A stretch of 64,000 nucleotides of DNA from Pohlia nutans (GCA_022496805.1 CM040089.1:40098372-40162371); one strand, 5' to 3'; counted from the stretch's first letter, positions 44,992 through 55,626 are shown. The notes: a model not told the origin generated them from the letters alone. Numbers and translations are program-made.

Positions 44992-45540
44992 TTTTTTTTT
45001 TTTTTTTTTTTGTACCATTCTGTTTTTTTTTTACTGTTCTGTTTTGTTTTACTGTTCTGTTTTTTTTACTGTTCTATTTTTTCATTTTTACTGTTCTGAT
45101 CTTTTTTACTGTTCTGTTTTTTTTTTTGTTTTTAATGTTCTGATTTTTTGTATTGTTTTTTTTTTCGTTTTTCCTGTTTTTGGTTTTTTTTTTTGTTTTT
45201 GGTTTTTTTTGTTTATTACTGTTTTTTTGTTTTTTGGGTTTTGGTTTTCTTCCTTTTCTTTTTTTTTTCTTTTTTTTTGGTTTTTTAATCTTTTGTTTTG
45301 GTCTTAGGTATTTTTGTGTTTTTTTGGTTTTTTTTTTTTTTTTTTTTTTTGTTTTTTTGTTTTTGTGGTTTTTTGGTTTTTGGTTTTTTTCTGTTTTTGA
45401 TGTTTTTATGTTTTTATGTTTTTATGTTTTTATGTTTTTATGTTTTTCCCGTTTTTGGTTTTTTTTTTTGTTTTTTTCTTTGCATTATTTGTTTTTTTTC
45501 TTTCTGTTTGTTCTTTTGTTTTTTTTTGTTTTTTTTTTAT
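44992..45540. repeat. T-rich low-complexity tract, copy 2
   Basis: Runs of T broken by ACTGTTCTG and GTTTTTATG motifs, with almost no A or C over 550 bp. Phe-rich frames across it are not genes. The equivalent in copy 1 is 11,281-11,910. Confidence 0.92.
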
Positions 45541-45555
45541 GATAATCTTTAAAAT

Positions 45556-45850
45556 AAATTTCAAGCATCTATTTAGTTGCATTACAAATAGGATATTGAT
45601 GAAATATGTTGTGATAGGTTGAAATGTATATCTCTAAGTGTAGTAATTTGTGGAGATCTTTTGGTTGCATAATTGTATGAGGTGACTTCTTCGAGTGCAG
45701 TTTTGATTCATTTTCAACTAAGATCTTAGAAGTTTTTGATGAATAACTAGAACATGAAATGAGGCATAATAATTTCAGAAATCATCCTATTTCTCATCGG
45801 TTCAAATTTGCGTGAACCTATTATCTCATAAAATCTACAGAAAAAATCAT
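45556..45850 (+). repeat. Fragment of 570-bp TTAA subfamily
   Basis: Starts within ATTACAAATAGGATATTGA and runs through GGTTGAAATGTATATCTCTAA, ACATGAAATGAGGCATAA and AAATCATCCTATTTCTCATC. The termini are missing. Confidence 0.75.
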
Positions 45851-45901
45851 CGTTGTTATTGAATTAACAGTCTATTCCATTTCCTTTTGATTTGTGAAAG
45901 G

Positions 45902-45990
45902 TATATATATATAGGAGGATTTATTCAGCACTAGTGGAGTACTGATCAGCGGGGTGTAGGAGCTTTTTACAACGAATCCAAGACTTCCCG
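45902..45990 (+). promoter_or_regulatory. TATA box and 5' exon of gene B, copy 2
   Basis: TATATATATATAGG at 45,902-45,915 is followed by a short GC-neutral stretch and a strong donor, TTCCCG/GTAAGA, with intron start at 45,991. The acceptor would be GGTGAACAG ending at 47,292, just before the gene B coding frame. It mirrors the gene A side. Confidence 0.55.
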
Positions 45991-46145
45991 GTAAGACTTT
46001 ATACCTAAACCATTGCATTAGCATTTAATTCATGTTGTCATCAACAGCGGGCTGTACTCTAGCAAATTGCAAGTGTACTTCGACGGGGGCCCCATACGAG
46101 CCCTAGGAAGAGTTGGGTTTCTATTTGGGGCTCCCTAGTGGGCTC

Positions 46146-46440
46146 ATTTTAAACTCCTAAACGTACAAAGGTGTCTCCAAATTTGACAATTTGAGGAAAG
46201 TCATCATAAAGTACTATATGGAATAATATTTTACGATTGATGTATGAATGATAGTTTTAGATTTTGAATTGAATATTCCATCCGTATGGTGAGGTTAACC
46301 AATGCTATCTCCAATATTTTATTCTAAACTTTAAAAGTGAGAATTCTAAATTCCTTATAAAATTGATTGTAAGCAATATATTAACAAATTTTTAAGTAGA
46401 AGTTGTTGGAATGGATGAATTCATTTTAACAAATTTAACA
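46146..46440 (+). repeat. Left part of a TTAA element (family of 39,090-39,666)
   Basis: Begins TAAACTCCTAAACGTACAAA and follows the left half of the 39.1-kb element (TCCAAATTTGACAATTTGAG, TATGGAATAATATTTTA). It ends where the tandem array starts. Confidence 0.7.
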
Positions 46441-46458
46441 AATTTTTAAGTAGAAGTT

Positions 46459-47130
46459 GTGGGCTGATTTTGCATTTGGGCCCCGAGGGGCACCGCTAGG
46501 ATCGCATGGCGCTAGGTGTCAACCCCGGGCACCCCACAGGGTCTCCTAGAACACTTGGGAGCCCCGTTTGGGGCCCCCAAGTGGACTGAATTTGCATTTC
46601 GGCCCCGAGGGGCACCACGAGGTCCGCATGGCGCTAGGTGACAACCCCGGGGGCCCCACGGGGTCTCCTAGAATATTTGGGGGGCCCGTTTGGGGCCCTC
46701 AAGTGGGCTGATTTTGCATTTGGGCCCCGAGGGGCACCGCTAGGACTGTATGGGGCTAGGGGTCGACTCCGGGGGCCCCACGAGAGCTCCTAGAACACTT
46801 GGAGGCCCTGGTTGGGGGCCCCTAAATGGGCTGAATTTGCATTTGAGCTCCGAGGGGCACCGCTAGGACCGCATGGGGCTAGGGGTCAACCACGGGGGCT
46901 CCTAGAACACTTGGGGACCCCGTTTGGGGCCCCCTAGTGGGCTGAATTGCCATTTGGGCCCCGAGGGGCACCGCTAGGAGCACATGTTGCTATGAGTCAA
47001 CCCCGGGGGCCCCACGGGGGCTCCTAGAACACTTGGGGGCCCTGTTTGGGGCCCTCAAGCGGACTCAATTAGCATTTGGGCCCCGAGGGACATCGCTAAG
47101 ATCGCATGGGGCCTGGAGTCAAGCCCGGGG
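46459..47130 (-). repeat. 122-bp GC-rich array, inverted copy, about 5.5 units
   Basis: Reverse-complement monomers of the 42.9-44.4 kb array start at about 46,461, 46,583, 46,705, 46,828, 46,940 and 47,061. It lies in the presumed first intron of gene B, so both genes carry the same repeat in the same sense relative to their own transcription. Confidence 0.95.
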
Positions 47131-47292
47131 ACACTCGGATTAAGAGTTCTCACCGTTTCAAACAAACAAAACATAACAAAACATAACAAAACAATTGTAC
47201 TTTATGTATAGATCGTAGTTAATAGCAGCGTTATCGATAAGCTATTATAAATGTTTGTTATACTGAGTACGGATTGCAAATGTGGTGAACAG

Positions 47293-47946
47293 AGATACGG
47301 ATGACGATGGATTCAAGTGCCGAACCCAGAGCCTCGAGGGTACTTCGGACCTCGAAAGGGCAGACCATCTACTGCAGCGGTAACGAGAATGCCTAGAAGA
47401 ACAAGGACGGAAGTCGTGGGCCAAACATCATCTACAACTACCCTGGAGGCAACAGATGATCCGTTTCCAGTTTTCAATCCAGCGAGGGACTTGGAGATTG
47501 GACAGTTCGTGGCTTTAACAGTAGAGCGGAAAGTAGTAAGGGCTAGAGTATCATTCTATGTGGGGAAGGTGGTGGAATTTGGATAAGGCAAATGGGCAAT
47601 GAAAGTGAAGGTGATATGGTATTGGCCTATTATGAGGCGAGGTGTGACGGATGAAGCAGGTTCTGAGCCACAACGATACAGGAACTGCATGGAAGCATCT
47701 GGGGAGCCATCTGGTGAGAGACATGGTTGGGTGGACAAAGAAGCTGCTATATTTTCATGGAGAGATGTACCAGCAAGAACGAGAAGTGGACATTTAAAGG
47801 TGAAGTTCATTTCTATACAAGGAGTTCGAACTGAGAACCAAGTAACTATTCCCAATGAAGCAAAGCCACACATACTTGAATATATTGCATTACAGGTGGA
47901 AGGCATGCATGACGAGAGGATGCAGAACGAGCTAGATGCTTACTAG
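47293..47946 (+). pseudogene. Gene B of two-gene element, copy 2 (one nonsense codon)
   Basis: Follows the acceptor-like GGTGAACAG. Conserved reading starts at PNPEPRGYFGPRKGRPS (47,317 on), then VALTVER, SFYVGKVVEFG, a TAA at 47,584-47,586 where copy 1 has CAA (Gln), then GKWAMKVKVIWYWP, YRNCMEA, AIFSW, and the natural end MQNELDAY at 47,944-47,946 (TAG). No ATG directly precedes the conserved block, so the start probably lies in a preceding exon or was lost. Copy 1 and copy 2 carry different nonsense codons, so the ancestral protein can be inferred to span both. Family not recognised; the FYVGKV..WYWP block hints at a BAH- or Tudor-like barrel. Confidence 0.65.
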
Positions 47947-48430
47947 AATAGAATTGTATATGTTATACAGTATATGATTTTCTGTATTAGATGTCGAGGT
48001 ATTGAAGGGAAAAGTGTGTACTATTATTATAAAACGTGAACGAGTACACGATTTTTATATAATACAAAGGATAATTAAATCTTATGTGTATGTTTGTAGC
48101 CCATATCTAAATGCATACAATGTGCTTGTATGATTATGTAAGATGCGTGCACAAATAAGGGATTCAGAATTCCCACTTTCGTACCTATCGCATAGTATGT
48201 GCAGAATGAATATCACAGGATAATTTTGTTGCGTATAGGACAAAAATTTGACATATAGAAAATGCAAATACAAATTCTTTAAAGGAAATCCCCCGTCAAA
48301 AATCTCCATGAATTTGCAATTTATCCTTATTAGAAGGGAATTGCTGGGAAAAAAAATTTGCCTAATTTTGTTTGCAATTTTTTGGGATTTGAATTTTTAG
48401 TGCGCCCGAGGGCCAAGTGCATGATTATAT

Positions 48431-48461
48431 GGCCAAGTGAGTAAATAGCGAATTGCGTGTT
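48431..48461 (-). repeat. Right TIR of two-gene element copy 2
   Basis: Inverted counterpart of 41,997-42,027 with one difference in the part compared, ending GCGAATTGCGTGTT. Confidence 0.88.
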
Positions 48462-49456
48462 AAAGATGCATTGTAAAATGCAACTAAGAGGGATATTTTG
48501 AACTTGATGTATGAATAAAAAGCTGTACATTATGAATTTTAGATTCTATCTATACGGTTACATCTATGATTGCAATCAACAATATTTTGTATAAAAATTG
48601 AAACTTAAAATTCAAAATTCTTTTGTAATTCGATTACAGATAAGATACTGACAATTTGTGTATGAAATCTGTTGTGTTGGGTTGAAATGTAATATTCTAA
48701 GTGTAGGGATTTTTGGAGATTTTTTGGTTATTTAAGTTTAACCCCTAAACGTTCTCACCCTTTTCGGATTTGGCACTTTTCCAAAGATGCATTATAAAAT
48801 CCAACTAAGAGGGATATTTTCAAGTTGATGAATGAATAAAAGTTGTACATTATGCATTTTAGATTCTATCCATACGGTTAGATTTGCGATTACTATCACC
48901 AATATTTGTGTATTCAATTTCAAACTTAAAATTTAACACTCTTTTGTATTATGATTATGAATAAAATATTGACAATCTAATGATGAAATTTGTTGTGATG
49001 GGTTGAAATGTAATACTCTAAATGTAGTGATTTTTGGAGAGTTTTTGGTTGCTTAATTTTAGTAGTTGACTTTTTCAAGAGCACTTTTACACTAAAAACT
49101 TCGAAATTTTGGGTGGAACACTACAACATGAAATGAGGCATAAAAATTTCACAAATCATCCCCTTTCTAATCGGATCACACATGCACGGAGCTAACTTCC
49201 CATAAAAGTTTCAATAAAAAATCCACACTGCAAAAAGTGCATGATGGATGAGAAAACGGACTTCAACTCCGTACATCATGCAAAATATGCATGGTTGGGC
49301 GGTTAGGGGTTAAGAGTTGACATTTTCAAAAGCACTTTTGAACTATTTTGAACTAAGATCTTCAAAGAAATTGGTGAATCACTACAACATGAAATGAGGC
49401 ATAAAAATTTCACAAATCATCTCTTTTCTAATCAGTTCACACATGCATAAAGCTAT
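48462..49456 (+). repeat. Remaining pieces of the split TTAA host element
   Basis: 48,462-48,741 and 49,314-49,456 are consecutive parts of one 570-bp-type TTAA element, separated by a second TTAA element (48,742-49,309). Its right end is missing beyond 49,456. Confidence 0.85.
48742..49309 (+). mobile_element. TTAA element nested in its own subfamily
   Basis: TTAA at 48,738-48,741 and 49,310-49,313; the ends are CCCCTAAACGTTC and CCCCTAACCGCCC. It is inserted in the host at a position that reads GTTTAAGAGTTGAC when closed, corresponding to TTTTATGAGTTGAC in the 36.5-kb copy. 568 bp, non-coding. Confidence 0.92.
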
Positions 49457-49459
49457 CTT

Positions 49460-49840
49460 GCTTCACAATTTTGTAGTAATAGAAATAAAATAATAATATT
49501 TAATTATTTTATCCTTGGACAATTGGATAGTACACACCAGAATTAGTCCGAGGATTTGTAAAAAAACTTGGACTAATTGTGGCTCCGTGACTAAAGAGGA
49601 TAATGTTGAGCCGATGCCAGCAGGGACTGAATCACACTCCAACACAGTTGAAAGACATCCCACTTGCTGCAGCTTAGCTTTTGACATATACATGTATATT
49701 TTTCATAATATTTAAGAATATTCCATCGGGTTTGACATACATGTTTCAATGTGGCGGATGGCAAAGTTGAAAACTTTAACTTCAAGTTTTATCATGAATT
49801 TTTTCCCATAAAAAGCCACTCCTTTGAGACGTAACATTCG
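49460..49840. other. Unassigned stretch between TTAA elements
   Basis: Contains short overlapping frames on both strands with no recognisable domain. No RNA gene or inverted ends seen. Confidence 0.4.
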
Positions 49841-49846
49841 AGTTAA

Positions 49847-50757
49847 CCCCTAAATTTTTGAGCGACCATATTCTGGTCGTTCCACTTTTTGGGCAGCCTC
49901 TAGGGACCTCATATTTTTAAAATTTTCAATGAAAATTTCAGTGTAGCTTCCAAAACCTACGCTCTACATGTCGCACTTCGTTTCATGTCATTCCGATAAG
50001 TATTGCAAAAGTTATAAGCATTTGAAGTTTTTGAAGCGAGATCGGGCAGCAAGAATTTTTTTATTTTTTACTCTTTTTCAAAATTTATTTTTTGATTCAT
50101 GATTGGTTGATCTTTATCTACAAATGAAGCTTTAAATCTACCCATTTTGAGCAATGGGATAAAAGTTATGAGGAGATCTGTTTTTTGGGCAGTTTGGACA
50201 AAAAAAACTTTGAAGCTCATTTCTAAACTCAATTTTCAATAATTTTTAATGAAATAAAAGGCACTAGATGAAGATTTCCAAGTACAACATTCTCACCGTT
50301 AAGATTGACATTTTACAATTCCATGTCAAACTTATTAATGATTTTCTTTTTCCTTTCACTTTGTACCCACTTCTAGTAATTGTTTTATGAAAAAATTAAT
50401 ATGAGCTTTTTTCTTACAAGATTTTATATTTGAAGACTTAACTCAATTGTTAGCATGGCCTTGCCATTCATTGAATTTCTAACCCATTCAAAAAAAAGAT
50501 ATTAATTTCTAAAGTTCAAATTTGTCACCGGATTGAACCCCAAAAAATCTTCTTTTGCAACTTTGATCCTTATAATCTAAGAATCTAATGGTCATTTTGC
50601 TCTCAAATTTTGTGCTCACATGAAAATTCAAGTTGGGTATTAGATATTACGGTTAAATGATGAAAAAAATAAAAAAAACATATGATTTCTTCTGCAGCTT
50701 CCAAATGCTGCGTTTTTCATGGTTTTTTGTTAGAATACAGTCCTGGTCCTTTAGGGG
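49847..50757. mobile_element. TTAA-flanked 911-bp element, uninterrupted copy
   Basis: TTAA at 49,843-49,846 and 50,758-50,761; the ends are CCCCTAAATTTTTGAGCG and, on the other strand, CCCCTAAAGGACCAGG. Near the left end GACCATATTCTGGTCGTTCC forms a small stem. The sequence TCTCACCGTTAAGATTGACA (TTAA at 50,299-50,302) is the empty site for the nested insertion in the sister copy 37,637-39,085. Confidence 0.93.
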
Positions 50758-50809
50758 TTAAGTGAAAACAAGCAAAGATTTCTATTGAATATATGCGGGG
50801 TTGCCACTC

Positions 50810-51020
50810 CAGTATTATCAATATCTGACATGGATTGTGCATGAATGATTCCTTGGTCCCTTCATGAATAACTCCTTAGATTTGGGGAACTTGTGGGAAC
50901 TCTCCTCTAGCATTAGAGAGGTCACAAATTCCACTCCCATGGGTGGTGGAAGGCCTTGCTTTAGATTATTCTCCAACTCACCATAGATTAGTTTTGATAA
51001 ACATTTTTTTATGGAAAAAA
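50810..51020 (+). repeat. SINE-like repeat, first copy
   Basis: Direct repeat of 51,885-52,085 sharing GGGGAACTTGTGG, AACTCTCCTCTAGCATT and CCTTGCTTTAGATTATTC. GAGGTCACAAATTCCACTCC resembles a decayed pol III B box. Non-coding. Confidence 0.6.
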
Positions 51021-51072
51021 TATAAATAAGTTGATTAATTTTCAAAATACGACAGTTATTTTCATACAAAGG

Positions 51073-51293
51073 TAGTATCAAGGTGCACAAAAGATATCTT
51101 TATGATGCATTGGGCAATTGTCTACGAAAGTATCAAGTTGCACGAAAGACATCTTTATGACGCATTGGGAAATTGTCTACGAGAGTATCAAGTTACACAA
51201 GAGATTTTTTATGACACATTGAGCAATTGTCTATGAGAATATCAAGTTGCCCATAAGATATCTTTATGACACATTGCACAATTGTCTACGAGG
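51073..51293 (+). repeat. 56-bp tandem repeat, about 4 units
   Basis: Units begin TATCAAG near 51,076, 51,129, 51,186 and 51,240 and contain ATCTTTATGA and CAATTGTCTACGA. Divergence between units is modest. Confidence 0.9.
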
Positions 51294-51578
51294 ATGGGTG
51301 AAGAATGTTAGAAAACATTTACTTCTCAGGCATGAATAAACATTTTCCCAGGGAGGAGTGCAAAACCGACCACAACTTAAGTGGGGGGAGTCACTGCACT
51401 CAGAAGCTACATCTCAAGTCTGATGGCCCATTCACATACACCAAAGCTGTCGCATGCATGCGTCTGTCAGGTAACTCTGAGGGAATCTGTTGTCAACCAA
51501 GAAATAAAAAACACGCAACTAGAAATTACTCTAACGCATGACAGAAAGGGACGCAACACAAAAAAGGAGCATGGCTCT

Positions 51579-51801
51579 AAGGTCGAGCCACCTAATACCA
51601 ACCAGGTACCTAATGCCGATAATTTCTACACATGGCTTTCATTTTAGAACGCACATCTAGGTAGACCATAGATGGCTTATCGTTTTGGTCAACAAACAAT
51701 AAAGGCTCTATGACATATTTAGATTTGCTTTCTAAAATGAAAGCCATGTGTAGAAATTATCGGCATTAGGTACCTGGTCGGTTTTAGGTGGCTCGACCTT
51801 A
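51579..51801. mobile_element. Hairpin MITE with 72-bp arms
   Basis: Arms 51,579-51,650 and 51,731-51,801 are almost perfect reverse complements starting TAAGGTCGAGCCACCTAA, with a loop of about 80 bp. If the outer TA is the target, ends AGGTCGAGCC between TA dinucleotides suggest a Tc1/mariner-type MITE. It could also fold like a microRNA precursor if transcribed. Confidence 0.8.
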
Positions 51802-51884
51802 CTTGCGGCACTGTAATGTAGTTGCAAAGTTGAGTTAACTGAAAAGAGGCAACCAACTTTGCTGAGTCTATGCAAAGTCTACCA

Positions 51885-52085
51885 CCTAATATTATCAATA
51901 TCTAACACGAATTGTGCATGAATAGTTCCTTGATCCCCACGTGAATAGTCCTTTAGGATTGGGGGAACTTGTGGAAACTCTCCTCTAGCATTGGGGAGGT
52001 CACGAGTTCCACTCCCGCAGGCGATGCAGGGCCTTGCTTTAGATTATTCTCCAACTCATTATAGAGTAGTTTTGCCGTCTTTTTG
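51885..52085 (+). repeat. SINE-like repeat, second copy
   Basis: Second member of the pair with 50,810-51,020. Here the putative B box reads GAGTTCCACTCC. The two direct copies enclose about 0.87 kb. Confidence 0.6.
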
Positions 52086-52089
52086 AATT

Positions 52090-53535
52090 GAGTCTAAGGT
52101 GAGTATAGGGTGAGTTTCCACTTTGAGACACTCTTTTCGGTTAACTCTAGTGCCTAAACAGTAGTTGCAACAAGAAAAGACAAGGCTTTGAATATTTTAT
52201 GTTTCTTGGTTTTACATTCCTCCATTTCAGGAACGTAGAAGCAAGTGCGGCATGGAGCTTGGTGTGAATGGGCCATGAGGGGAAGGGGTATATCCCAAGA
52301 CCTAGCCTCTTTTCAACTGACGAAATATACCCAAAAGGAAACTATTTTGAGATTTTTTTGCTAAATTTGAACCAAAAATCTCATTTGTTTAGCATTAAAA
52401 TCTTCATCCATATTGACATATTTTCATCCATTTGAGAAAATTATCATTCAACTGCGATGACTTCATAATGAAAGAGTTACAATGTCGGTTTGTCTCACTG
52501 GTGCCGAAAATGAAAAGAATTGCAGAAAAATCCCTGCCAAGAGCCATGGCACCTGCACCAAGAAGGATCCACGACTCTGACCCACGCTCAATATTTTCAT
52601 GGGAAATAAGATTTGCCATGAGGAAAGGATGGATTGGCAACAGAGGCTGCAGACACCACCATGGCAATGCAGACGCGCAGCCAGGTCTTGGAAACGGTGA
52701 ATCATTTTCAGTGACAGCGGAGACAATTCCACAGTGAGCAGCCTCTCACATCCTTCACTTGTATTTTCTATCATAAATTAACACATAATTGGTGAGCAAA
52801 TCTGCCACTGAGCTCAGAGAGAAGATCTCACCACGCTATTTGTGATACCAATTAACCCCAGTGGTAAAAAACGGCCGAGATTAGTGGATTTTAGTAATTA
52901 CTCCAATCTGAAGTCAGTCAGCTTTCCCATCATCCTTGATGCTTTTTCTGTTATTAGATACTCTCTCTTTCATGTCAAAGGGGAATGTGGCACACTGGCA
53001 TTGGATTGGTAGCCAACATGGATCAGAGGCGCAGTTAAGGACCGTCTCTATACATAGTAAAAGCGTACCCTACAGTATTTTGTTTTTAATTTCAGTTTGG
53101 CCTTTTGGAGCTTTTCTAGCAGACACAGTTCGCTTGTACCGGCTCCCATTGGCTGCCATGAACAGATGAACAGAGCCTCCATGACTCGACAAGGAGCTGG
53201 AAACACCCAAGTTCTAGATCCTATTTGCAGTCAGTCCACCTCGGAGAATCACTTTTTCTCACTAAAATTGGAAAACAGTTACTAATTGGAGGGCAGTGGG
53301 TCCACCTCGCCAATTTAGAATTGCGGTGATAATGAGCCACATGCTTATTAAAATTGTGGACGTGATGGATGTTATGACAGCCCAGAACTCGTACTACATG
53401 ACAAAGAATATCGTTAGTACTCCTTGGCAAAATTTGATTTAAAAAAACACACAGACACGAGGAAAGGACTGCCAGTGTTTTGTGACGATGTGCCAAGTGG
53501 ATCCATCATCGACAGGATCTGGATTGCGAGAGCTC
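52090..53535. other. Mixed-composition stretch without a recognised gene
   Basis: Less AT-rich than the flanking repeats. Overlapping frames of 80-100 codons on both strands at 52,404-52,774 show no conserved domain and no clear exon structure. Possibly unique downstream sequence of HLS1. Confidence 0.4.
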
Positions 53536-53539
53536 AATG

Positions 53540-53895
53540 CAAGTGTAGAGATTTGGAGTGCTGACTGTGACACTGCAGAGGAATCAATGTACAGACTGAT
53601 GAGAGTGTTTGTTTTTTTTTCCCTCAGAATTTAATAAGATAATAATGAAAAGATTTGCTCAGTCACATGGAATGTAGTGTTTGAAAAAAAAAACACGATG
53701 TTGATTAATCGCCTCGGTTGGGAAGGTCTTTCGAGATTTGGAGTGGTGATTGTGACACTGCAGAGGAATCAATTATGTACAGACTGATGAGAGTGTTGAA
53801 AATACAAGGAAAGATTGCTCACATGGAATCAATGGAGAGTTTGAAAAAAAAACGATGTTGATTAATCGCCTCGGTTGGGAAGGTCTTTCGCGACA
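53540..53895. repeat. Tandem duplication of about 160-185 bp
   Basis: GACACTGCAGAGGAATCAA, GTACAGACTGATGAGAGTGT and GATTAATCGCCTCGGTTGGG each occur twice, about 185 and 156 bp apart. The unequal spacing reflects small deletions. Confidence 0.9.
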
Positions 53896-54149
53896 TTGCC
53901 CTAGAGTGTGAGCAGAGTTCGTAAAACTCTCAAAAGTAAGTAATTAATTGCTACGATCCACCTAGTAAGTATAGAGAGCCATCTCAGGACGCATCTAGCA
54001 TTGAGCGTCCACCTACAAAAAAATATCGACAAAAAAAACCTCTTGGTGGGATCGAGCTGGTTTCCTCAATTTCGAGGTAGTATCATAATGGGGGCTTTAG
54101 CTACTACTATGTTACAAGTTGGAGGTGTTGAAAAATGATGAGAAAAAAT

Positions 54150-55626
54150 TTACACCTCTCTGGGATCTACAAAAAGGACTGGCTTAGCAGGAGCTTGACA
54201 CCAGTCGAAGTCATCGAACATGGACGACTTCTCTTGCCGCAAGGATTTGATACACCACATGTCGTCACTGCAGGAGAATTTCTTCCAGTGAGGGATATGA
54301 ACAAACGCAGGATCGGTGGGCGCGACCTCGGACATGACGGCCTTGCAGTCGTTACGACGAGCTAAGTTGTGAGCATGCCAGCAGAGGGAGTGTAGAAGAT
54401 CACCGCCTTTGGAACCCTCGGAATGCAAACCAAACATGAACTGCACGCCGAAAGGGTTGAAGAAATTCGGCACGGATGGAACACGGAAACCGGGAAGACA
54501 AAAATCCACCCACCGTGACAATGCTGCGCCCGTTTTCTTCAACCAGGAGGCGTTTCGGTATTCGCACTGGAAGATGTCATTGCTTCGCCAGATGCTGAGC
54601 ATGGCCCATGAGTTGCCCCTCGCCCATCCGGAGTCGATAACTTTGCCTCCTCGACCTCCCTCGCAGCTGAAGCTCGTCAACTGATCGTGCGCGTCGTCTT
54701 TGAAGGTGGCAATCCAGGTGCCCTCGCAGAGCTTGTTGCGTAAAACCGCGTCGATGTCCTTCGGGAAAAACTCAGCCGTGCCCATGGACGCGCGGTAGAG
54801 CGCCGTGGCGTGGTCCGGCGTGATCTTCGTCAATTGAATGCGCGAGGAAATGCGACGGTCGTGGACGTGCACGGGCTGCACGAAAATTGCTGGCGTTCGG
54901 AAGTGTCGGTAATTCAAACGCTCGGTAAACAAGCTTAACGAGGCTTCGTTGTCTTTCTCAGTCGCCATGTACACATACTCCGCGCCTTGGTTCCGACACC
55001 ACTCTTCCATCCCCTCTGCTAACTTCAATGCAATCCCCATCCGTCTGCACAACCCAAAAATCACGTCAACATCCTACTACACTCGTGAATCTCCCTCAAA
55101 CATAAAACACGAGGTTATTATCATTACCTATGTTGTGCACAAACCAAAAATCATGTCAACACTCATGAATCCCTCAAATACCATTGCATAAAAAACGAGG
55201 TTATGATTATTATTACCTGTGTGAGGGGCAGACGCGGAGACCGAGGAGGTACCCCACACGGGAAAAGAGAGGGATACGAATGGAAGCTTTCTCAGAGCAG
55301 ATGAGTGCACTCTGACTGCACACGACTTCCTTCACACTACCTCGGATCACGCCGACGATCGCATCTCCCACTTCCGCAACCTGAAATCAATTGTCATGCA
55401 TTTGAGCTCAACCTCGTACACAAACTCTTGTAATCCATGTATACAGAAAGATTGATAGAGGCGAGTATCGTACCAGCATGTGGAACACGGGGAGATGCCG
55501 AACTCTGCACAGCGGATCGCCCAGGAAGTCGAACGCCAAGTCGCCCATTTCGCACCGTTTGTCAAGAGAATCCAGCTGCTCGACATCCTGCTCAGTGTAC
55601 TCACGGACACAAACTCGGACACCCAT
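54150..55626 (-). CDS. HLS1: HOOKLESS1-like GNAT N-acetyltransferase, three coding exons
   Basis: Coding exons 55,626-55,474, 55,380-55,217 and 55,044-54,150 join in frame across two GT-AG introns (93 and 172 bp) to give 403 residues plus stop, the usual length of plant HLS1 proteins. Exon 1 has VREYTEQDVEQ and the family signature LGDPLCRVRHLPVFHML. Exons 2-3 carry the GNAT core VGVIRG, YLLGLRVCPSHRRMGIALKL (acetyl-CoA site R-R-M-G-I-A) and GAEYVYMATEKDNEASLSLF. The plant-specific second half includes TEFFPKDIDAVLRNKL, PFGVQFMFGLHSEG, CWHAHNLA, IPHWKKFSC-DDMWCIK, and the terminal FVDPREV. No stops or frameshifts. In Arabidopsis HLS1 controls differential growth of the apical hook, linking ethylene, auxin and light, and is a putative protein or histone acetyltransferase. 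That role is not shown for this gene, which could be a general HLS1-like member. Confidence 0.95.

Larger units (their letters stand above)
41997..48461. mobile_element. Large two-gene TIR element, copy 2 (6.5 kb)
   Basis: 31-bp TIRs at 41,997-42,027 and 48,431-48,461 begin AACACGCAATTCGCTATTTA and run into CACTTGGCC. They match those of copy 1 in length and core. The insertion lies inside a 570-bp-type TTAA element, so the ends can be set from the host: AAA is present on both sides (41,994-41,996 and 48,462-48,464). Order: gene A (minus), 122-bp GC-rich array, gene A 5' exon and TATA box, GC hairpin block, T-rich tract, TTAA-element fragment, gene B TATA box and 5' exon, inverted 122-bp array, gene B. 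No transposase ORF is visible, so it is probably mobilised in trans. Confidence 0.85.

Noticed and set aside
44686..45622. Phe-rich frames over the T-rich tract
   Set aside because: Low-complexity T runs read as Phe; no domain, and overlapping frames.
52404..52774. Overlapping 87-103 codon frames on opposite strands
   Set aside because: No recognisable domain, no consistent exon structure, no homologous second copy in the window.
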